NCBI RefSeq assembly: GCF_963678635.1
Contig: NC_087067.1
Coordinates: forward strand, 16,505,018 to 16,569,017
DNA from: Symsagittifera roscoffensis
Lineage: Eukaryota > Xenacoelomorpha > Acoela > Convolutidae
Length of the DNA stretch: 64,000 nt
Direction of reading: 5' to 3'
Numbering within the stretch: position 1 is the stretch's first letter; every line of letters starts with the position of its first letter. This document shows, piece after piece, positions 1-12,359 of this stretch. The position numbers were made by a program, and so were the translations under genes. A model generated the notes under the pieces. That model did no database searches, had not been told where the DNA came from, and saw nothing but the letters and a program-made list of their open reading frames with translations.

Positions 1-439
1 ACTAATAACAGTTCGGGAAAACCACTTCCGAACAACACCAATTACACAAGGATTCAATCACCACATAGATTCAACCTAGAATAGCCACGAGAAAGTAACA
101 ATCATTCTTCGGAATCGATATATACTTTTCTCTCCAACCCTGCATAAAAGACCCAAGTTAGGCTAATCAAAAAATTGTAAGGAGTAACAATCTAGAATAT
201 AATAATCACTAATAACAATCTTGCACCCTTCATCCTAAACTTTATGTCACTGAACAATTTAGGAAATAAACCAACAACCGTACTACGCAACTGTGAAATA
301 AATAACGAAGCATACGATCTTGTAATTACACCGCACAAACAAACAATCGGATACATTTGCACGGTTAAACTCTCGGTTGCTCCAAAATATTCACATGGAT
401 TACCAAACAGTTAGAACAATGAAGAAATCACCACATAAA
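1..439 (+). repeat. Direct repeat copy 1 (439 bp, second copy at 1976-2414)
   Basis: This block matches 1976-2414 almost base for base; I see one difference, at base 15. The offset is 1,975 bp. The window therefore opens inside a long tandem duplication that covers the end of a gag-like reading frame and a stop-ridden stretch after it. The same-strand arrangement and near identity point to a recent duplication or unequal exchange, or to an assembly artefact. Confidence 0.9.
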
Positions 440-1822
440 CAAAGAATATTCACCAGAAGTAATTTTGCAGAACACAATTATAATTACGTAAATAGATTAC
501 AAACATCTAAACCTCCTCAAAAAACCCGCATAATCGTTCATTTTCACAACGACAAAATTTCGAACAACAGACATCAAATTTTGTACATTTCCATGATAAA
601 CCACGAAATCTAACAGACCAAATTGAAAATTTTCCATTTTTCCAACAGAACAAAAACAGTAAACAGCCATACCAAAATAAACAAAAAGCACCTTACTATA
701 CATCTAATTATCTATCATCAGATGATGATTATGATCATTGTCAACCAGATATTTTGGCACCATATACACAAAAATACCGTGCAAAACCACTTGGTTCAAA
801 TCAAGCATCCCAAAATACAAATTTTTATCCACAAAACTCAGCTAATACACAAAATCACCAACCGTTGCAAACGCAAAATCCAACCTATATACCATCATAT
901 CAACCAATACAAAGATAAAACCCAGTAAATACTAATTATTATCAACCAACGCAAATGCAAAATGAAATACCACTACCATATTATTTACAACAACATGAAA
1001 TAACAAAAAATCAACTGACAAATTTTTCACAATTGCCAAATGCCGCAGAATCACTACAGATGACTATAATCCATATCTCATGGGTGGATCATCAAATACA
1101 TCCAATAAACTACTGATGGTATTCACAGGAACAGATTCTGAATATTCTGTAGAAGATTATCTAAATGCAGTAACAGCAAACCTAATTTTAAATATAGGAC
1201 CTGAACCAATTAATACGCCACTACATCAAAATTGGACACATATACGCACAGCACTAATACAAACAACCCTAGATGGCGCAGCTCCAAAATGGTTTTCAGT
1301 TTTACCTAAAGAAACAAAATCAGACTGGAAAAGGTTCACACAAGAAATTTCAAAAATGTTTGACTCTGGAAGAAACAAACAACACCAAAGATTACTCGCA
1401 GATTACCAAATGAAACTATCAAACAATTAGCATTACGTATCGAAACACTAGTTCGAAAAGCATATTCACGTAATACACACGACTATGAAAACACAAAAAT
1501 GACAGAAATTTTAATGATGACCTTAACACCTCAATTAAGGAAAATAGCAATAAAAAAGAGATCATCTCATCCTTCCTCAATTCGAGAACCAGATATAGAT
1601 TTTCCAAAACTAGTAGATAAACTAGAACAAGCAGAAATCACAATGAAACTCGAAGAAACAGAAAATCAAAATTTGCAATATGTTAATCGAATTGAAACAA
1701 ACACTACACATATAAATAATATACAGGAATCAGATACAGACTTAATTGAAAAAATCACTGAAATACTGAATATCTATGAAAAACATCCAAATTTTAAAGG
1801 CAAACCATGCTTCAAAAAATGA
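440..1822 (+). pseudogene. Broken Gag of a Ty3/Gypsy-type retroelement, copy X
   Basis: Starts with a Gln/Asn/Tyr-rich N-terminal region (about 640-1060, one in-frame TAA near 916). It then shifts frame into a capsid-like segment at 1080-1430 with an FTGTDSEYSVEDYLNAV motif, the usual opening of Metaviridae-type capsid domains. A second shift near 1425 leads to 1499-1822, which holds the helical MTEILMMTLTPQLRK segment. The expected nucleocapsid knuckle downstream is disrupted: a TGA falls at about 1820 and the text analogous to the intact CCHC box at 4590 carries changes. The coding strand is strongly A-rich. Gag would package element RNA; this copy cannot be translated as one protein. Confidence 0.75.
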
Positions 1823-1975
1823 TGTAATGCTTGCCGACGATACGGACACAGTATCTCCGAATTGAGACAAAAACAACAAGACAATCAGAATAAACCTCAA
1901 AAGCATAAAGAACCAAATAAATCGTTCTATCAATACATGAAAAAAGATCAAAGCCTACCGAACAAAAATATATAT

Positions 1976-2414
1976 ACTAATAACAGTTCAGGAAAACCAC
2001 TTCCGAACAACACCAATTACACAAGGATTCAATCACCACATAGATTCAACCTAGAATAGCCACGAGAAAGTAACAATCATTCTTCGGAATCGATATATAC
2101 TTTTCTCTCCAACCCTGCATAAAAGACCCAAGTTAGGCTAATCAAAAAATTGTAAGGAGTAACAATCTAGAATATAATAATCACTAATAACAATCTTGCA
2201 CCCTTCATCCTAAACTTTATGTCACTGAACAATTTAGGAAATAAACCAACAACCGTACTACGCAACTGTGAAATAAATAACGAAGCATACGATCTTGTAA
2301 TTACACCGCACAAACAAACAATCGGATACATTTGCACGGTTAAACTCTCGGTTGCTCCAAAATATTCACATGGATTACCAAACAGTTAGAACAATGAAGA
2401 AATCACCACATAAA
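1976..2414 (+). repeat. Direct repeat copy 2 (matches 1-439)
   Basis: Second copy of the 439-bp direct repeat. It continues from the end of gag copy X through an LPNKNIYTNNSSGKPLP coding tail, then through sequence with several stops. After 2414 the two copies diverge completely, which marks a duplication breakpoint. Confidence 0.9.
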
Positions 2415-2547
2415 ATAATTATAACCGATCGAGTAGTCAAAATAACCAAAATAACTATTCAAGATCAAATTCCAATGCAACACAATTTGTTTCTGGATCC
2501 AGTTCCCAATCAAACCTAAGGAATAGACACTAACAAGATAAAAAAAA

Positions 2548-3922
2548 TTACAAGATAAAGTAAACAGACTACTTGATATTTTAGAACAATATGAAATTAT
2601 ATCACCAGTAAATAAGGAAGTACAACGAAAAGGTAATAACTTTATCAACCCAGTTATCATCTTAGCTAATGGACAATCACTAAAAATCGTTCTAATTGCT
2701 AGATACCTCAATTCACTAATTGACGAATCTAAATGCAATTGGCCCATAGAACCTATTCAAGAAATTCTAACAAAAATAAACGGTAAATATTTTACAACCG
2801 CAGACATGAATATTGCATATAATCAAATGCCATTAGATGAACAATCTTGACGATTAACAAATTCGTTTTTGGAAACCAACAATACGAACTCAACAGATTA
2901 TTCTATGGATTATCTATAGGACCAACAGCTTTTTCAGCTTTCATGAGTAAAATTTTTAGACCACTAATACTCAAGAAAAATGCAATCTTGTACTTAGACG
3001 ATGTTTTCATGCAATCACAAACTAAAGACGAAATGTTTTTAATTTTAGAAAAGTATCATCAAATACTCAAAAATGAAAACATAAAAGCAGCCCCAGACAA
3101 ATCACATTTTTCCTAACACGCGTAAAATTTCTTGACCACATTATCGAAAAAAACACTATAACTCCATTGAATTCACGAATACATGCAATTCAGAAACTTC
3201 AACCACCCACAAATAAAAAGAAAATCCAAGAATTACTGGGAATGTTAAATTTCCTAAGTAATTATGTATACAAAATGCAATTATACTCAAGACCTTTCCA
3301 TAACATCCTTCGACAGCAAAAGAACTTCGAATGGACTACCGAACATCAAACAAAATTTGAAGAAATTAAAAAATTGCCAACAGAACAAATATCAAATACA
3401 ATCCCAGATCTAAATTGACCATTTTACGCAATGTGCGATGCTTCAAATTTTGGCATCGTTGCAGCACTGCTACAATCCCACAGTGGAACAAATAAAATGA
3501 ATCTTATATCAGCAAACTCTTGCTTATTTACGCAAGCTGAACTACGATTATCTACTCTCATGAGAGAATGCACAGCTATAATATACACACTTACCGAATA
3601 TGAATTTCCGATACTTGGATCAAAACATCCAACAGTTCTATTTACAGATCACAAACCAATAAAACTTCTTTTCTCATAGAAATCAAATCCAAACCATAGA
3701 GTTTTCAGATTTCAATTAATTTTAATGAAATTCCCAAACTTACATATAGTTTGGACAGCAGGAAAAAATCTTGCACTAGCAGATACATTAAGTAGAAATA
3801 CACCACCTGAACTACTTACCCGAAAAACTACAGTTGAAATACCACAAAATATTAAATTCTATCTTGCAAAAAAATGAAACATCACCAAGATAAGAATGCA
3901 AATATGCAGTAAAAACTGATAT
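2548..3922 (+). pseudogene. RT-RNase H fragment, copy X (duplicate of 6804-8179)
   Basis: About 1.37 kb nearly identical to 6804-8179. It contains an RT palm segment with the catalytic YLDD box near 2990 (LYLDDVFMQSQ), the RT thumb/connection (2847-3418), and the RNase H region (3431-3679) with the TDHKPI motif. Stops and shifts separate the pieces, at about 2850, 3115 and 3418. Homology ends abruptly at 3922, where the sequence jumps straight into gag of copy Y, so this is a rearranged fragment rather than a full pol. The same stop after the YLDD segment (DKSHFS then TAA) occurs in the second copy, so that lesion predates the duplication. Confidence 0.85.
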
Positions 3923-4645
3923 TCTCACAGCAAATTTAATTTTAAATATCGGACCTGAACCAATTATTACACCACTCCATCAAATCAACAAAATTGGATA
4001 TATAGACGCACAGCGTTAATTCTAAGAACACTTGATGGCACAGCCCAAAAATTGTTTTCAGTTTTACCAATAGACATAAAAACAGATTGCAAAAAATTTA
4101 CAAAAGAATTTTCAAAAATGTTTAATTCTGAAATAAATAAACAACACCAAAGAGTTTTATGTAGTGAAATACGCAGACTACCAAATGAGACAATTAAACA
4201 ATTGGCAGTTAGAATCGAAACACTAGTTCGAAAAGCATATTCACTTAACACTCATGATTATAAAAACACGAAAATGACAGAAATTTTAATGATGACTCTA
4301 ACACCTCAATTAAGAAAAATAGCTATTAAAAAGAGAGCATCACATCCCTCATCAATTCGAGAACCGGATTTAGATTTTAAAAAACTAGTTGATAAACTAG
4401 AACCAGCAGAAATCACAATGAAGCTTGAAGAAACAGAAAATTTCAAACTACAATACGTTAATAGAATTGAAAGAAATACTACACATATAAACAACATACA
4501 AGATTCAGATGTAGATCTAACTGAAAAAATTACTGAAATTTTACACATATATGAGAAAAATCCCAATTTCAAAGGTAAACCATTTTTGAAAAAATGGTGT
4601 AATTATTGCCGACGATACGGACACAGTATTGCCGAATGTAGATAA
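3923..4645 (+). pseudogene. Gag capsid-nucleocapsid remnant, copy Y
   Basis: An open frame at 4052-4645 encodes 197 residues of the C-terminal capsid half and an intact zinc knuckle, CNYCRRYGHSIAEC (CX2CX4HX4C), just before a TAA. The preceding 130 bases continue the capsid homology in another frame. It is the homologue of copy X at 1165-1822 but clearly more diverged from it than the two RT copies are from each other. The zinc knuckle is the standard RNA-binding element of retroelement Gag. Confidence 0.8.
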
Positions 4646-4710
4646 AACAACAAGACAAACAAAACAAACCACAAAATTACAAAGAACCAAATAAATCATT
4701 CTATCAATAC

Positions 4711-5667
4711 ATGAAAAAAGACCAAAATTTACCAAACAAAAACATACATAGTAACAACAACTCTGGTAAACCACTCCCAAAAAAATCAAATTATTCAAGA
4801 AACCAATCACCTTATAAGTCTAGTTATAGAGGTAGATCACCAGAACAAAGAAATTCAAGAAATTTCTCACAAAGTAGATATAGTCAATCAAATAGCCAAA
4901 ATAATCAGTATAGAATTAACAATTCACGTTCAAATTCAAACAGAAGAGAGTACTCATCTAATACCAATTCCTATTCAAACTTTAGGAATGGACACTACTT
5001 AAACGATAGATCACGAAAATTATCATACAATAGAAAAAGAAACTATTCAAATAAAAGGAATCAACGTTACCAAAACAATAGATCAAGAAACAATTCATAC
5101 AACAGATCTAACTATCACGGAAACAATAACAGTTACTATAATAGATCACGATACAGTTCACAAAATGAGAATCCCAATTATAACAATCGAAAAAATTATT
5201 CTCAATCTCCGTATAGAAACAATAATCGCTACCCTGATTGCCAACACCAATATAAAAGTATCACACCGAAATATCAACGACAAATTAATCAGGTACAAGC
5301 AAATGAAGAAACAACTTCAGATCCCCCTGGTATTGACAATACAGAAAGTACCGAATTACAATTAAACCACATTAATTGTGAATCAACAGACAGCGGAAGT
5401 GATACAAATAACACTATCTCAGTTAATATGATCACAGTCGAAAACGACTACGAACCCATTGTATACGAACAACCTTTCACTTCACACATTTACGAAAATC
5501 AATCGGAACTTCTTCAAGACTATTATACTAGACCCATAAGTAAAAATGTACCAGTTGAACAGAATTTAAATGGAATAAACACAGTAGTGAATAAGGAAAA
5601 ACAACGCTCGAGTACAAACCATATCTACCAAAATATGCAAAAAGAACAGCCAAGAGAAAAAATTTAG
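4711..5667 (+). CDS. Arg/Ser/Asn/Tyr-rich Gag tail (nucleocapsid extension)
   Basis: A 318-residue open frame in the same element as the zinc knuckle, 66 bases after its stop. The first 200 residues are very rich in Arg, Ser, Asn and Tyr with many SR/RS and YNRS/NNRS steps, as expected for a basic RNA-binding nucleocapsid tail. The last 110 are acidic (TESTELQLN, NTISVNMITVENDYEP) and lead into the protease frame. No catalytic motif is seen. It was probably continuous with the upstream Gag before the TAA at 4643-4645. Confidence 0.6.
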   Translation: MKKDQNLPNKNIHSNNNSGKPLPKKSNYSRNQSPYKSSYRGRSPEQRNSRNFSQSRYSQSNSQNNQYRINNSRSNSNRREYSSNTNSYSNFRNGHYLNDRSRKLSYNRKRNYSNKRNQRYQNNRSRNNSYNRSNYHGNNNSYYNRSRYSSQNENPNYNNRKNYSQSPYRNNNRYPDCQHQYKSITPKYQRQINQVQANEETTSDPPGIDNTESTELQLNHINCESTDSGSDTNNTISVNMITVENDYEPIVYEQPFTSHIYENQSELLQDYYTRPISKNVPVEQNLNGINTVVNKEKQRSSTNHIYQNMQKEQPREKI

Positions 5668-5689
5668 ACAATTCTATTTCTCTTAGATA

Positions 5690-6380
5690 TTCAACCACCA
5701 AATCTTGCAACAGATTTTTAATTGACTCAGGAGCAGAATCAAATATAATTAACATCCCTACTTGAAATGAAATCAAAACGTTACACCCAATCTTAACACC
5801 TATGAAAACAGCCAGCAAATTAGCAACAGCACAAGGCTCAACATTAGTAAATTATGGAAAAATCCAGCTTTTCCTTGTTCCAACTAGAACACTGGAACAA
5901 AACAAAATACTAAGCAAACCGTTTAAGCAAACATTCCACATAACAGACATAAAACACAATATCTTTGGCATACCATTTATAACTAAATATAATCCCACAA
6001 TAAACATTTTAAATAGCAAATTCCATATAAAAGATAAATACACAAGAATAAAAAATACATCCTTAACATTCTTTCAAAGATTAACTAAACAACCACCATT
6101 TTTCTCCAAATTTTATCCTATATACAACCAGGAACGAAAATACCTGAAAACAATTTCAGGAAATGTACATAACCTTTCAATCAAACAAGTCCACCAGTAC
6201 AATAAAGACAAAAACAAAAAACATCTCTTTATGTCAGACCTTGAAATTAAACCCATCCAAAAAATTTTTCGAATCACCCTTTCATCCATAAAATATATGA
6301 AACATTCAAACTCAGATATTATTTCATTACACGTGTATAACCATTCACCAGACCAGATAGCACTACCCTTAGGACTCTAA
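5690..6380 (+). pseudogene. Retropepsin-type aspartic protease, broken
   Basis: The active-site motif FLIDSGAESNII (Asp-Ser-Gly) is readable at about 5716-5750 and is followed at once by a TGA. The frame then continues from 5802 to 6380 with protease-like text (HNIFGIPFITKYNPTINIL, matching the ILG/hydrophobic C-terminal flap region of retropepsins). Position between Gag and RT is canonical for Ty3/Gypsy pol. One nonsense codon separates the catalytic Asp from most of the fold. Confidence 0.7.
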
Positions 6381-6639
6381 GGATACTGTGAAACAAATGC
6401 CACAACATTACCCACAACTGAAGTCGCATACCGAGTCATTAATTTATTTTACAATTATTAGATGTATGCCAGTCCACAATTCTTGATGAAGAATTATCAA
6501 TAAACAATATAATATGCAACGAAAAAATAAACACTGACTATTTCACAAAAACACCATAATTTAAACCAACGTTTAAAATATCACGTTATACGGAAGAAGA
6601 ACAAAAGTTTCTAACAATGTTTAATTTCAACATTCTCAA

Positions 6640-7674
6640 ATAACACTGAACGAATTCGACAAACTAGCCGAACTATTATTAAAAAATCCAACAGTTTATG
6701 CAACATCAAAATTCGATGTTGGAAAAATTAGTTCACTACTACATTTACCTTTAAAATTGACGCAGTTTTCAGAAAGCAAAGAGCAATTAAAGTACCAATA
6801 CACTTACAAGATAAAGTAAACAGACTAGTTGATATTTTAGAACAATATGAAATTATATCACCGGTAAATAAAGAAGTACAACCAAAAGGTAATACCTTGA
6901 TCAACCCAGTTATCATCTTAGCTAATGGAGAATTACTAAAAATCGTTCTAGTTGCTTGATACTTCAATTCATTAATTGACGAATCTAAATGCAATTGGCC
7001 CAAAGAACCTATTGAAGTAATTCTAACAAAAATAAACGGTAAATATTTCACAACCGCAGACATGAACATTGCATATAATCAAATGCCATTAGATGAACAA
7101 TCTTGACGATTAGCAAATTCGTTATTGGAAATCAACAATACGAACTCAACAAATTATTCTATGGATTATCTATAGGACCAGCAGCTTTTTCAGCTTTCAT
7201 GAGTAAAATTTTTAGACCACTAATACTCAAGAAAAATGCAATCTTGTACTTAGACGATGTTTTCATGCAATCACAAACTAAAGACGAAATGTTTTTAATT
7301 TTAGAAAAGTATCATCAAATACTCAAAAATGAAAACATGAAAGCAGCCCCAGACAAATCACATTTTTCCTAACACGGATAAAATTTCTTGACCACATTAT
7401 CGAAAGAAACACTATAACTCCATTGAAATCACGAATACATGCAATTCAGAAACTTCAACCACCCACAAAAAAAAAGAAAATCCAAGAATTACTGGGAATG
7501 TTAAATTTCCTAAGTAATTATGTATACAAAATGCAATTATACTCAAGACCTTTCCATAACATCCTTCCACAGCAAAAGAACTTCGAATGGACTACCGAAC
7601 ATCAAACAAGATTTGAAGAAGTTAAAAAATTGTTAACAGAACAAATATCAAATACAATCCCAGATCCAAAATAA
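6640..7674 (+). pseudogene. Reverse transcriptase, copy Y, broken
   Basis: Reads through fingers (about 6800-7080, with TTADMNIAYNQMPLDEQS, the element's version of the LDL.SGYWQ-type RT block) and into the palm (7103-7372) with FYGLSIGPAAFSAFMSKIF and the catalytic YLDD. The thumb/connection follows at 7423-7674 (KIQELLGMLNFLSNYV). Breaks include a TGA in the fingers near 6958, a TGA plus frame change at about 7105, and a TAA after DKSHFS at 7370. It matches 2548-3418 base for base over most of its length. Confidence 0.85.
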
Positions 7675-7679
7675 CCATT

Positions 7680-8564
7680 TTACGCAATGTGCGATGCTTC
7701 AAATTTTGGCATCGGTGCAGCACTGCTACAATCCCACAGTGGAACAAAAAAATGAATCTTATATCAGCAAAATCTTGCTTATTTACCCAAGCTGAACTAC
7801 GACTCTCTACTCTCATGAGAGAATGCACAGCTATAATATACACACTTACCGAATATGAATTTCCGATACTTGGATCAAAACATCCAACAGTTCTATTTAC
7901 AGATCACAAACCAATAATATTTCTTTTCTCATAGAAATCAAATCCAAACCATAGAGTTTTCAGATTTCAATTAATTTTAATGAAATTCCCAAACTTACAT
8001 ATAGTTTGGACAGCAGGAAAAAATCTTGCACTAGCAGATATATTAAGTAGAAATACACCACCTGAACTACTTACCCGAAAAACTACAGTTGAAATACCAC
8101 AAAATATTAAATTCTATCTTGCAAAAAAAAATGAAACATCACCAAGATTAGAATGCAAATATGCAGTAAAAACTGATATAGATCAGCCACAAATAAATAA
8201 CTTACAACCTTTCCCACTCTATTTAGATTGTCAAAATAATCACTATGAAGTAGATCTATTAGGAACATCCACATTCAAACCAATTCCTTCACATTGGATA
8301 AAAAATAATACGCAACAAAAGACAATCAAACAACAACCAAACAAAAAAGACAACTTCCCATTGATAGAAAAAGAAAATTTAACTGATAAAATTAATTTAT
8401 CAGGACCACCAATAAAAGATTTAAAATACACAAAAAATCAAGTTATTGATCTCCATGACCCACTCGACACAATCCCTTTATCAAAATTAGAAGTCGAAAA
8501 AATTTTTCTACCACCAACAGAAAAAAATTACACTACAGTTATTACAAAAATATCAAAACTTTGA
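7680..8564 (+). pseudogene. RNase H and connection to integrase, broken
   Basis: The RNase H region reads CDASNFGIG (first catalytic Asp) near 7690, then shifts frame after a short A-run near 7746 into LISAKSCLFTQAELRLSTLMRECTAI (catalytic Glu) and FTDHKPI (catalytic Asp). A TAG falls at about 7933. The frame reopens at 7980-8564 with LHIVWTAGKNLALADILSRN, the usual end of Ty3/Gypsy RNase H, plus a 150-residue linker toward integrase. Members of this family degrade the RNA strand of RNA-DNA hybrids during reverse transcription. Confidence 0.8.
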
Positions 8565-8569
8565 TCCCG

Positions 8570-9640
8570 TAATTCGACACTTCAAATCATGGCACAAGTA
8601 TAAAACTAAACCAACAAAAGCTGATATAACAATATTAGGAAATAAAATACTCCTCCGTCACTTTCGAAAATATAATAAGACAACTATTAATGAATTTACA
8701 GACCTTTTAGAATATCAGACACCTGATTTTAAAGTACCCTGTCTCCCCCTCAGTATGATGCTGATAGCATTTAACATATCCCACACACAACACACAAAAG
8801 GATTTCAATCATAGAATTTCATTTGACACAAAAGGACCAATTTCACCGTCCTCCGAAAGAAATTCTTAAATTATGGTCATTGTTGCTGCATTTACGCACT
8901 ACGTAGCACTCAACCCAGTACCACATTGTAATGCTTATTACGCATATATAACACTTTATGAACATTGGATAGCTTAATTCGGTTTACCCGAAATACTAGT
9001 CACAGATAATGGAACAGAATTCATGAATAACGAAATCATCACATTATGCCACCTATATAATTTCAAGCATAAACCACGTACATATCATGCACCTTGGACA
9101 AATGAATTACTCGAAGGTATGAACCGTTCGCGACAAGAATATCTTTCGATGTATCATAAATGGAAATGATGCTCGATACACTGAATGGTCAACAGATGTA
9201 AAATTATTCCCATTATCTTTTAATTCACAAATCACAACAACCCTAGGAATGTCACCATACGAAATGGTTTTTAATCATAAGCCACGAAAACCAATTATGT
9301 TCACAGCAAATGCTCATAAAAATACTCAAGGACTTAACAGATGTAAAATTATTCCCATTATCTTTTAATTCACAAATCACAACAACCCTAGGAATGTCAC
9401 CATACGAAATGGTTTTTAATCATAAGCCACGAAAACCAATTATGTTCACAGCAAATGCTCATAAAAATACTCAAGGATTTTGTCAACCAAACAAAGATTC
9501 AATTTGTTATAATCAACCATTACATACCCATGATGAAGACCACTTTCGTCATCCACAAATTTTAAAATTAGCTTCCGGTACACATACCGAATGGATCTTA
9601 AATAGAGATAAAAACACAATGAAATATACCAAAAAGTAAC
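8570..9640 (+). pseudogene. Integrase, broken, with internal tandem duplication
   Basis: The DDE core can be traced: FDTKGPISPSS (first Asp) near 8827, LVTDNGTEF (second Asp) near 8997-9025, and PWTNELLEGMNR (Glu) near 9090-9125. TAG/TAA codons interrupt it at about 8813, 8870 and 8973. The C-terminal part (GMSPYEMVFNHKPRKP) occurs twice because of a 145-bp tandem duplication (9191-9335, 9336-9480). The order RT, RNase H, integrase is Ty3/Gypsy type. Confidence 0.8.
9191..9480 (+). repeat. Tandem duplication, two 145-bp units
   Basis: The block starting AACAGATGTAAAATTATTCC at 9191 recurs at 9336, essentially identical through ACTCAAGGA. The unit is 145 bp, not a multiple of three, so it shifts the integrase frame. 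Confidence 0.9.
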
Positions 9641-10245
9641 AAAGAAATTGTTACAAAGGCAAAATATGAAGAACCAAATTAATTCACGCTTCATGCCAGC
9701 CACCCATTCAAAAATTGGAACATTTGTTTTAATAACCAAGTTTAATACACAAAAAAAAAATGAATATCCAAAAAATTACAACCACTTCGAAAACGACCCT
9801 ACCAAAAAATTGATAAACCTACTGAAGTAACATACAAACTTCCTGATTCAAATAAAAAAGAAATCGTTCAACACCGCAACAACTTATTAATTTAATACCC
9901 AAAAGAATACGCACTCCGCGAACTAACTCAATTATATTCTTTCACAGGTTTACATATCGTTCAAAATAACCCACAAACGGAACAAAATCAAAACGTTAAT
10001 CAATCAAAAAACAATCCAACAACAAAAGGCAAACCCTCAAATATCAAACATACCACAACAAAAAACATCCTATAAGATGGAAAAAATAGAAAAATGACAG
10101 AAAAAATCCTACCACAGGTTCAACAACAAAAATCCGAACATAAAGAATCATCACGACTTAGAAGTCAACCACGAAAAAATTATAATACATTCATTCCACA
10201 ATCTAAAATATTGAAGAAAGTTGAATTTCAAAAACAACTTTATTT
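9641..10245 (+). pseudogene. Integrase/pol C-terminal tail remnant
   Basis: A-rich sequence with short open runs after the integrase core. They include a Lys/Asn/Gln-rich tail ending in KVEFQKQLYF and a stop near 10250. It probably represents the C-terminal domain and tail of pol. No chromodomain can be recognised, and several stops break it. Confidence 0.4.
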
Positions 10246-10804
10246 TTGATTAACGCCAATATTCTTTTTATTCACCTTCAATTTTCACATTTCCGTATTA
10301 ACATGCTGAAACTAAACTCGATAAAATCTAGTTTAAACTCAGCCAATAAAAATCATTCAAATTTGTCACCATATTATCTCGAACACAAACTCATTAGCCG
10401 ACAGATATCAACCTCTAGGCATATCTATAACTATAATTTTCAGACCTCCAGATCAAAAATAAGCAACTCGCTAAACATTGACAACTAAAACAAACACCAC
10501 TTCAAAATTACAAACCTCCCCTATCATACTATACAAAAATCAATAATATTTTCCCAATCCAGACCTCACAAACCCTTTAACCAAAAATGACAAGTTAGCC
10601 TAGAGTAAAAAAGACCCATGATCATTTGGCCTAAAGTACAAATAATCCAAAGATTTTCCAAAGTACAGATATACCGAAAAATAGCCCTCAACAATTTTTA
10701 ACAAAACTCAACCCACTTGTCAAAAAATCAATAAATAATCCGACCACACTTGAATTTCGCCTCAAAATTTTAAAAAAATATTCGACGAAGGAATCATTTC
10801 TCAA

Positions 10805-11044
10805 ATGCTTCTTTCCATAACAGTTGATCACATAAAACAAAAATTTCTAAACCTTTCCACAAAATTTTCAAATCTATTTAAATTTTTGAGATTCTTTTTC
10901 ATTGAAATTTTTGAATCTCTAATAACCATTTCTATAATTTTTTGCATTCTTTTATTAATTTTCTATTCCTTATTTGAAATATACCTCCAACTCTCCCAAA
11001 TCCTTGACCACATCTACAGGTACGAATACATAAAATCTATTTAA
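10805..11044 (+). CDS. Small membrane-type ORF, function unknown
   Basis: 79 codons from ATG to TAA. It contains a strongly hydrophobic central helix (SLITISIIFCILLLIFYSLF, about residues 38-57) flanked by Lys/Phe-rich and Tyr-rich segments, so it is plausibly a single-pass membrane protein. It lies between pol and the envelope-like region of the A-rich element and is followed 3 bases later by a second hydrophobic ORF. I do not recognise a family. It could also be a chance ORF or the leader of an envelope gene. Confidence 0.4.
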   Translation: MLLSITVDHIKQKFLNLSTKFSNLFKFLRFFFIEIFESLITISIIFCILLLIFYSLFEIYLQLSQILDHIYRYEYIKSI

Positions 11045-11047
11045 ATG

Positions 11048-11233
11048 ATGCGAACTATTTTCAGTCGAACAGATATTTTTCTTTTACTCATAATTTTACT
11101 CACATTTTTATTCTCCCTCATCATGACAATGTGCAAATGTATAAAAAAGGCAATAGTCACCTTTGCCCTAGCAACCATTCTCTTGATACTTTTTCTTGAA
11201 GAAAATTATACAAAACACAAATTTTCTCAATAA
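11048..11233 (+). CDS. Second small membrane-type ORF, function unknown
   Basis: Starts at an ATG 3 bases after the previous ORF's stop, with another ATG upstream in phase at 11045. The 61-62 residues carry two hydrophobic segments (IFLLLIILLTFLFSLIMTM and VTFALATILLILFL) separated by a short basic-Cys loop (CKCIKK). This is a hairpin-like two-helix membrane topology. Tight coupling to the preceding ORF suggests the two belong to one unit of the retroelement. No family recognised. Confidence 0.4.
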   Translation: MRTIFSRTDIFLLLIILLTFLFSLIMTMCKCIKKAIVTFALATILLILFLEENYTKHKFSQ

Positions 11234-12357
11234 GAATTAAGAACTCAGATACCTTTCTAAAATTGCTAATCAACCACCACCAAACCAGCCCCCACCAACT
11301 ACATCCCAAGACAGTCCAATAACACCTACAATTACCAACAATCCCTAACCATCAACACGCACTTCTTTTCAAGACAACCCATACATTTTTGAAGAACGGC
11401 ATGCGCAATTATCTGAACCATTAGAACCAGTCAATCGCCAAGCATCTTTAAGCGAACCAACATATAATTTGTATCCCACCATGCAACAAGACCTCAATCG
11501 AGTCAGGCACTTTAGCCAAAATCAAAATACATCTGAAGTACATAGACAAATTATACATCCGCGACGAAATAGAAATTTTCAAACCTCCAGAGTTCATTTT
11601 AATATACCCCAATCACCAACACATACTACCTCAGAACTTTCAAGCAGTACATTACCAGAAACTTCCAGACTTTTTAACAATGTAGCACCTCAAATATTCC
11701 CTCAGACTACCTAGGTTCAACCCCAACATCACAACAAGTCCGAGAAAACCCTTTTAACCCCCCAGACACCACTGAACGACCACCATATTGGACAACACAC
11801 TCAGATACTCAAAGTGAACCGAATATAGTAAAAAAATTAATAGATATTTCTTCTGATACAACGCTATCATCCCTGCCAGAAAGACTTTCACTCCCATCAA
11901 CACCATCTTTAAGTCAAATATCACCAACACTCTTCTCTCTTAATTTCCCCACCAATCTTGACGCTAGATACTAAGAACAATCATCGATAAACACCCCCTA
12001 CGATTGGATTGGAATACCTTTGTAGCACCTCCCCCACTATTTGGACAACATCAAGAAAATAGCCGACTCCACAATTGGGCACTAAGTAGATTACAATATA
12101 GACAAGATATTCACAAAGATATTCAAGAACGCAACCTTCAAATACTTCAACCAAATAGTCTCCAATTAAAATTTGAAATCACAGTCAGACTTAAAAATAT
12201 TTTTTAACACCCTTTTCCCTTGAGCCCACCAAATATAACAGCTCAATCAATACCTCCCCCATTTATAACAACTGAAGTTATATATAAATACGATAGATAT
12301 ACAAAAAACACAGTTGGATATATTATTTTTTATAACCCGTACTCAGGATTATCATAC
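11234..12357 (+). pseudogene. Pro/Ser/Thr-rich coding remnant between pol and env
   Basis: Several partial frames (11469-11714 and 12004-12207 are the longest) rich in Pro, Ser, Thr, Gln and Asn, broken by stops such as TAG at about 11712. Composition resembles a disordered or mucin-like domain. No motif is recognised. It probably formed part of a longer accessory or envelope-leader ORF. Confidence 0.3.
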
Positions 12358-12359
12358 AC

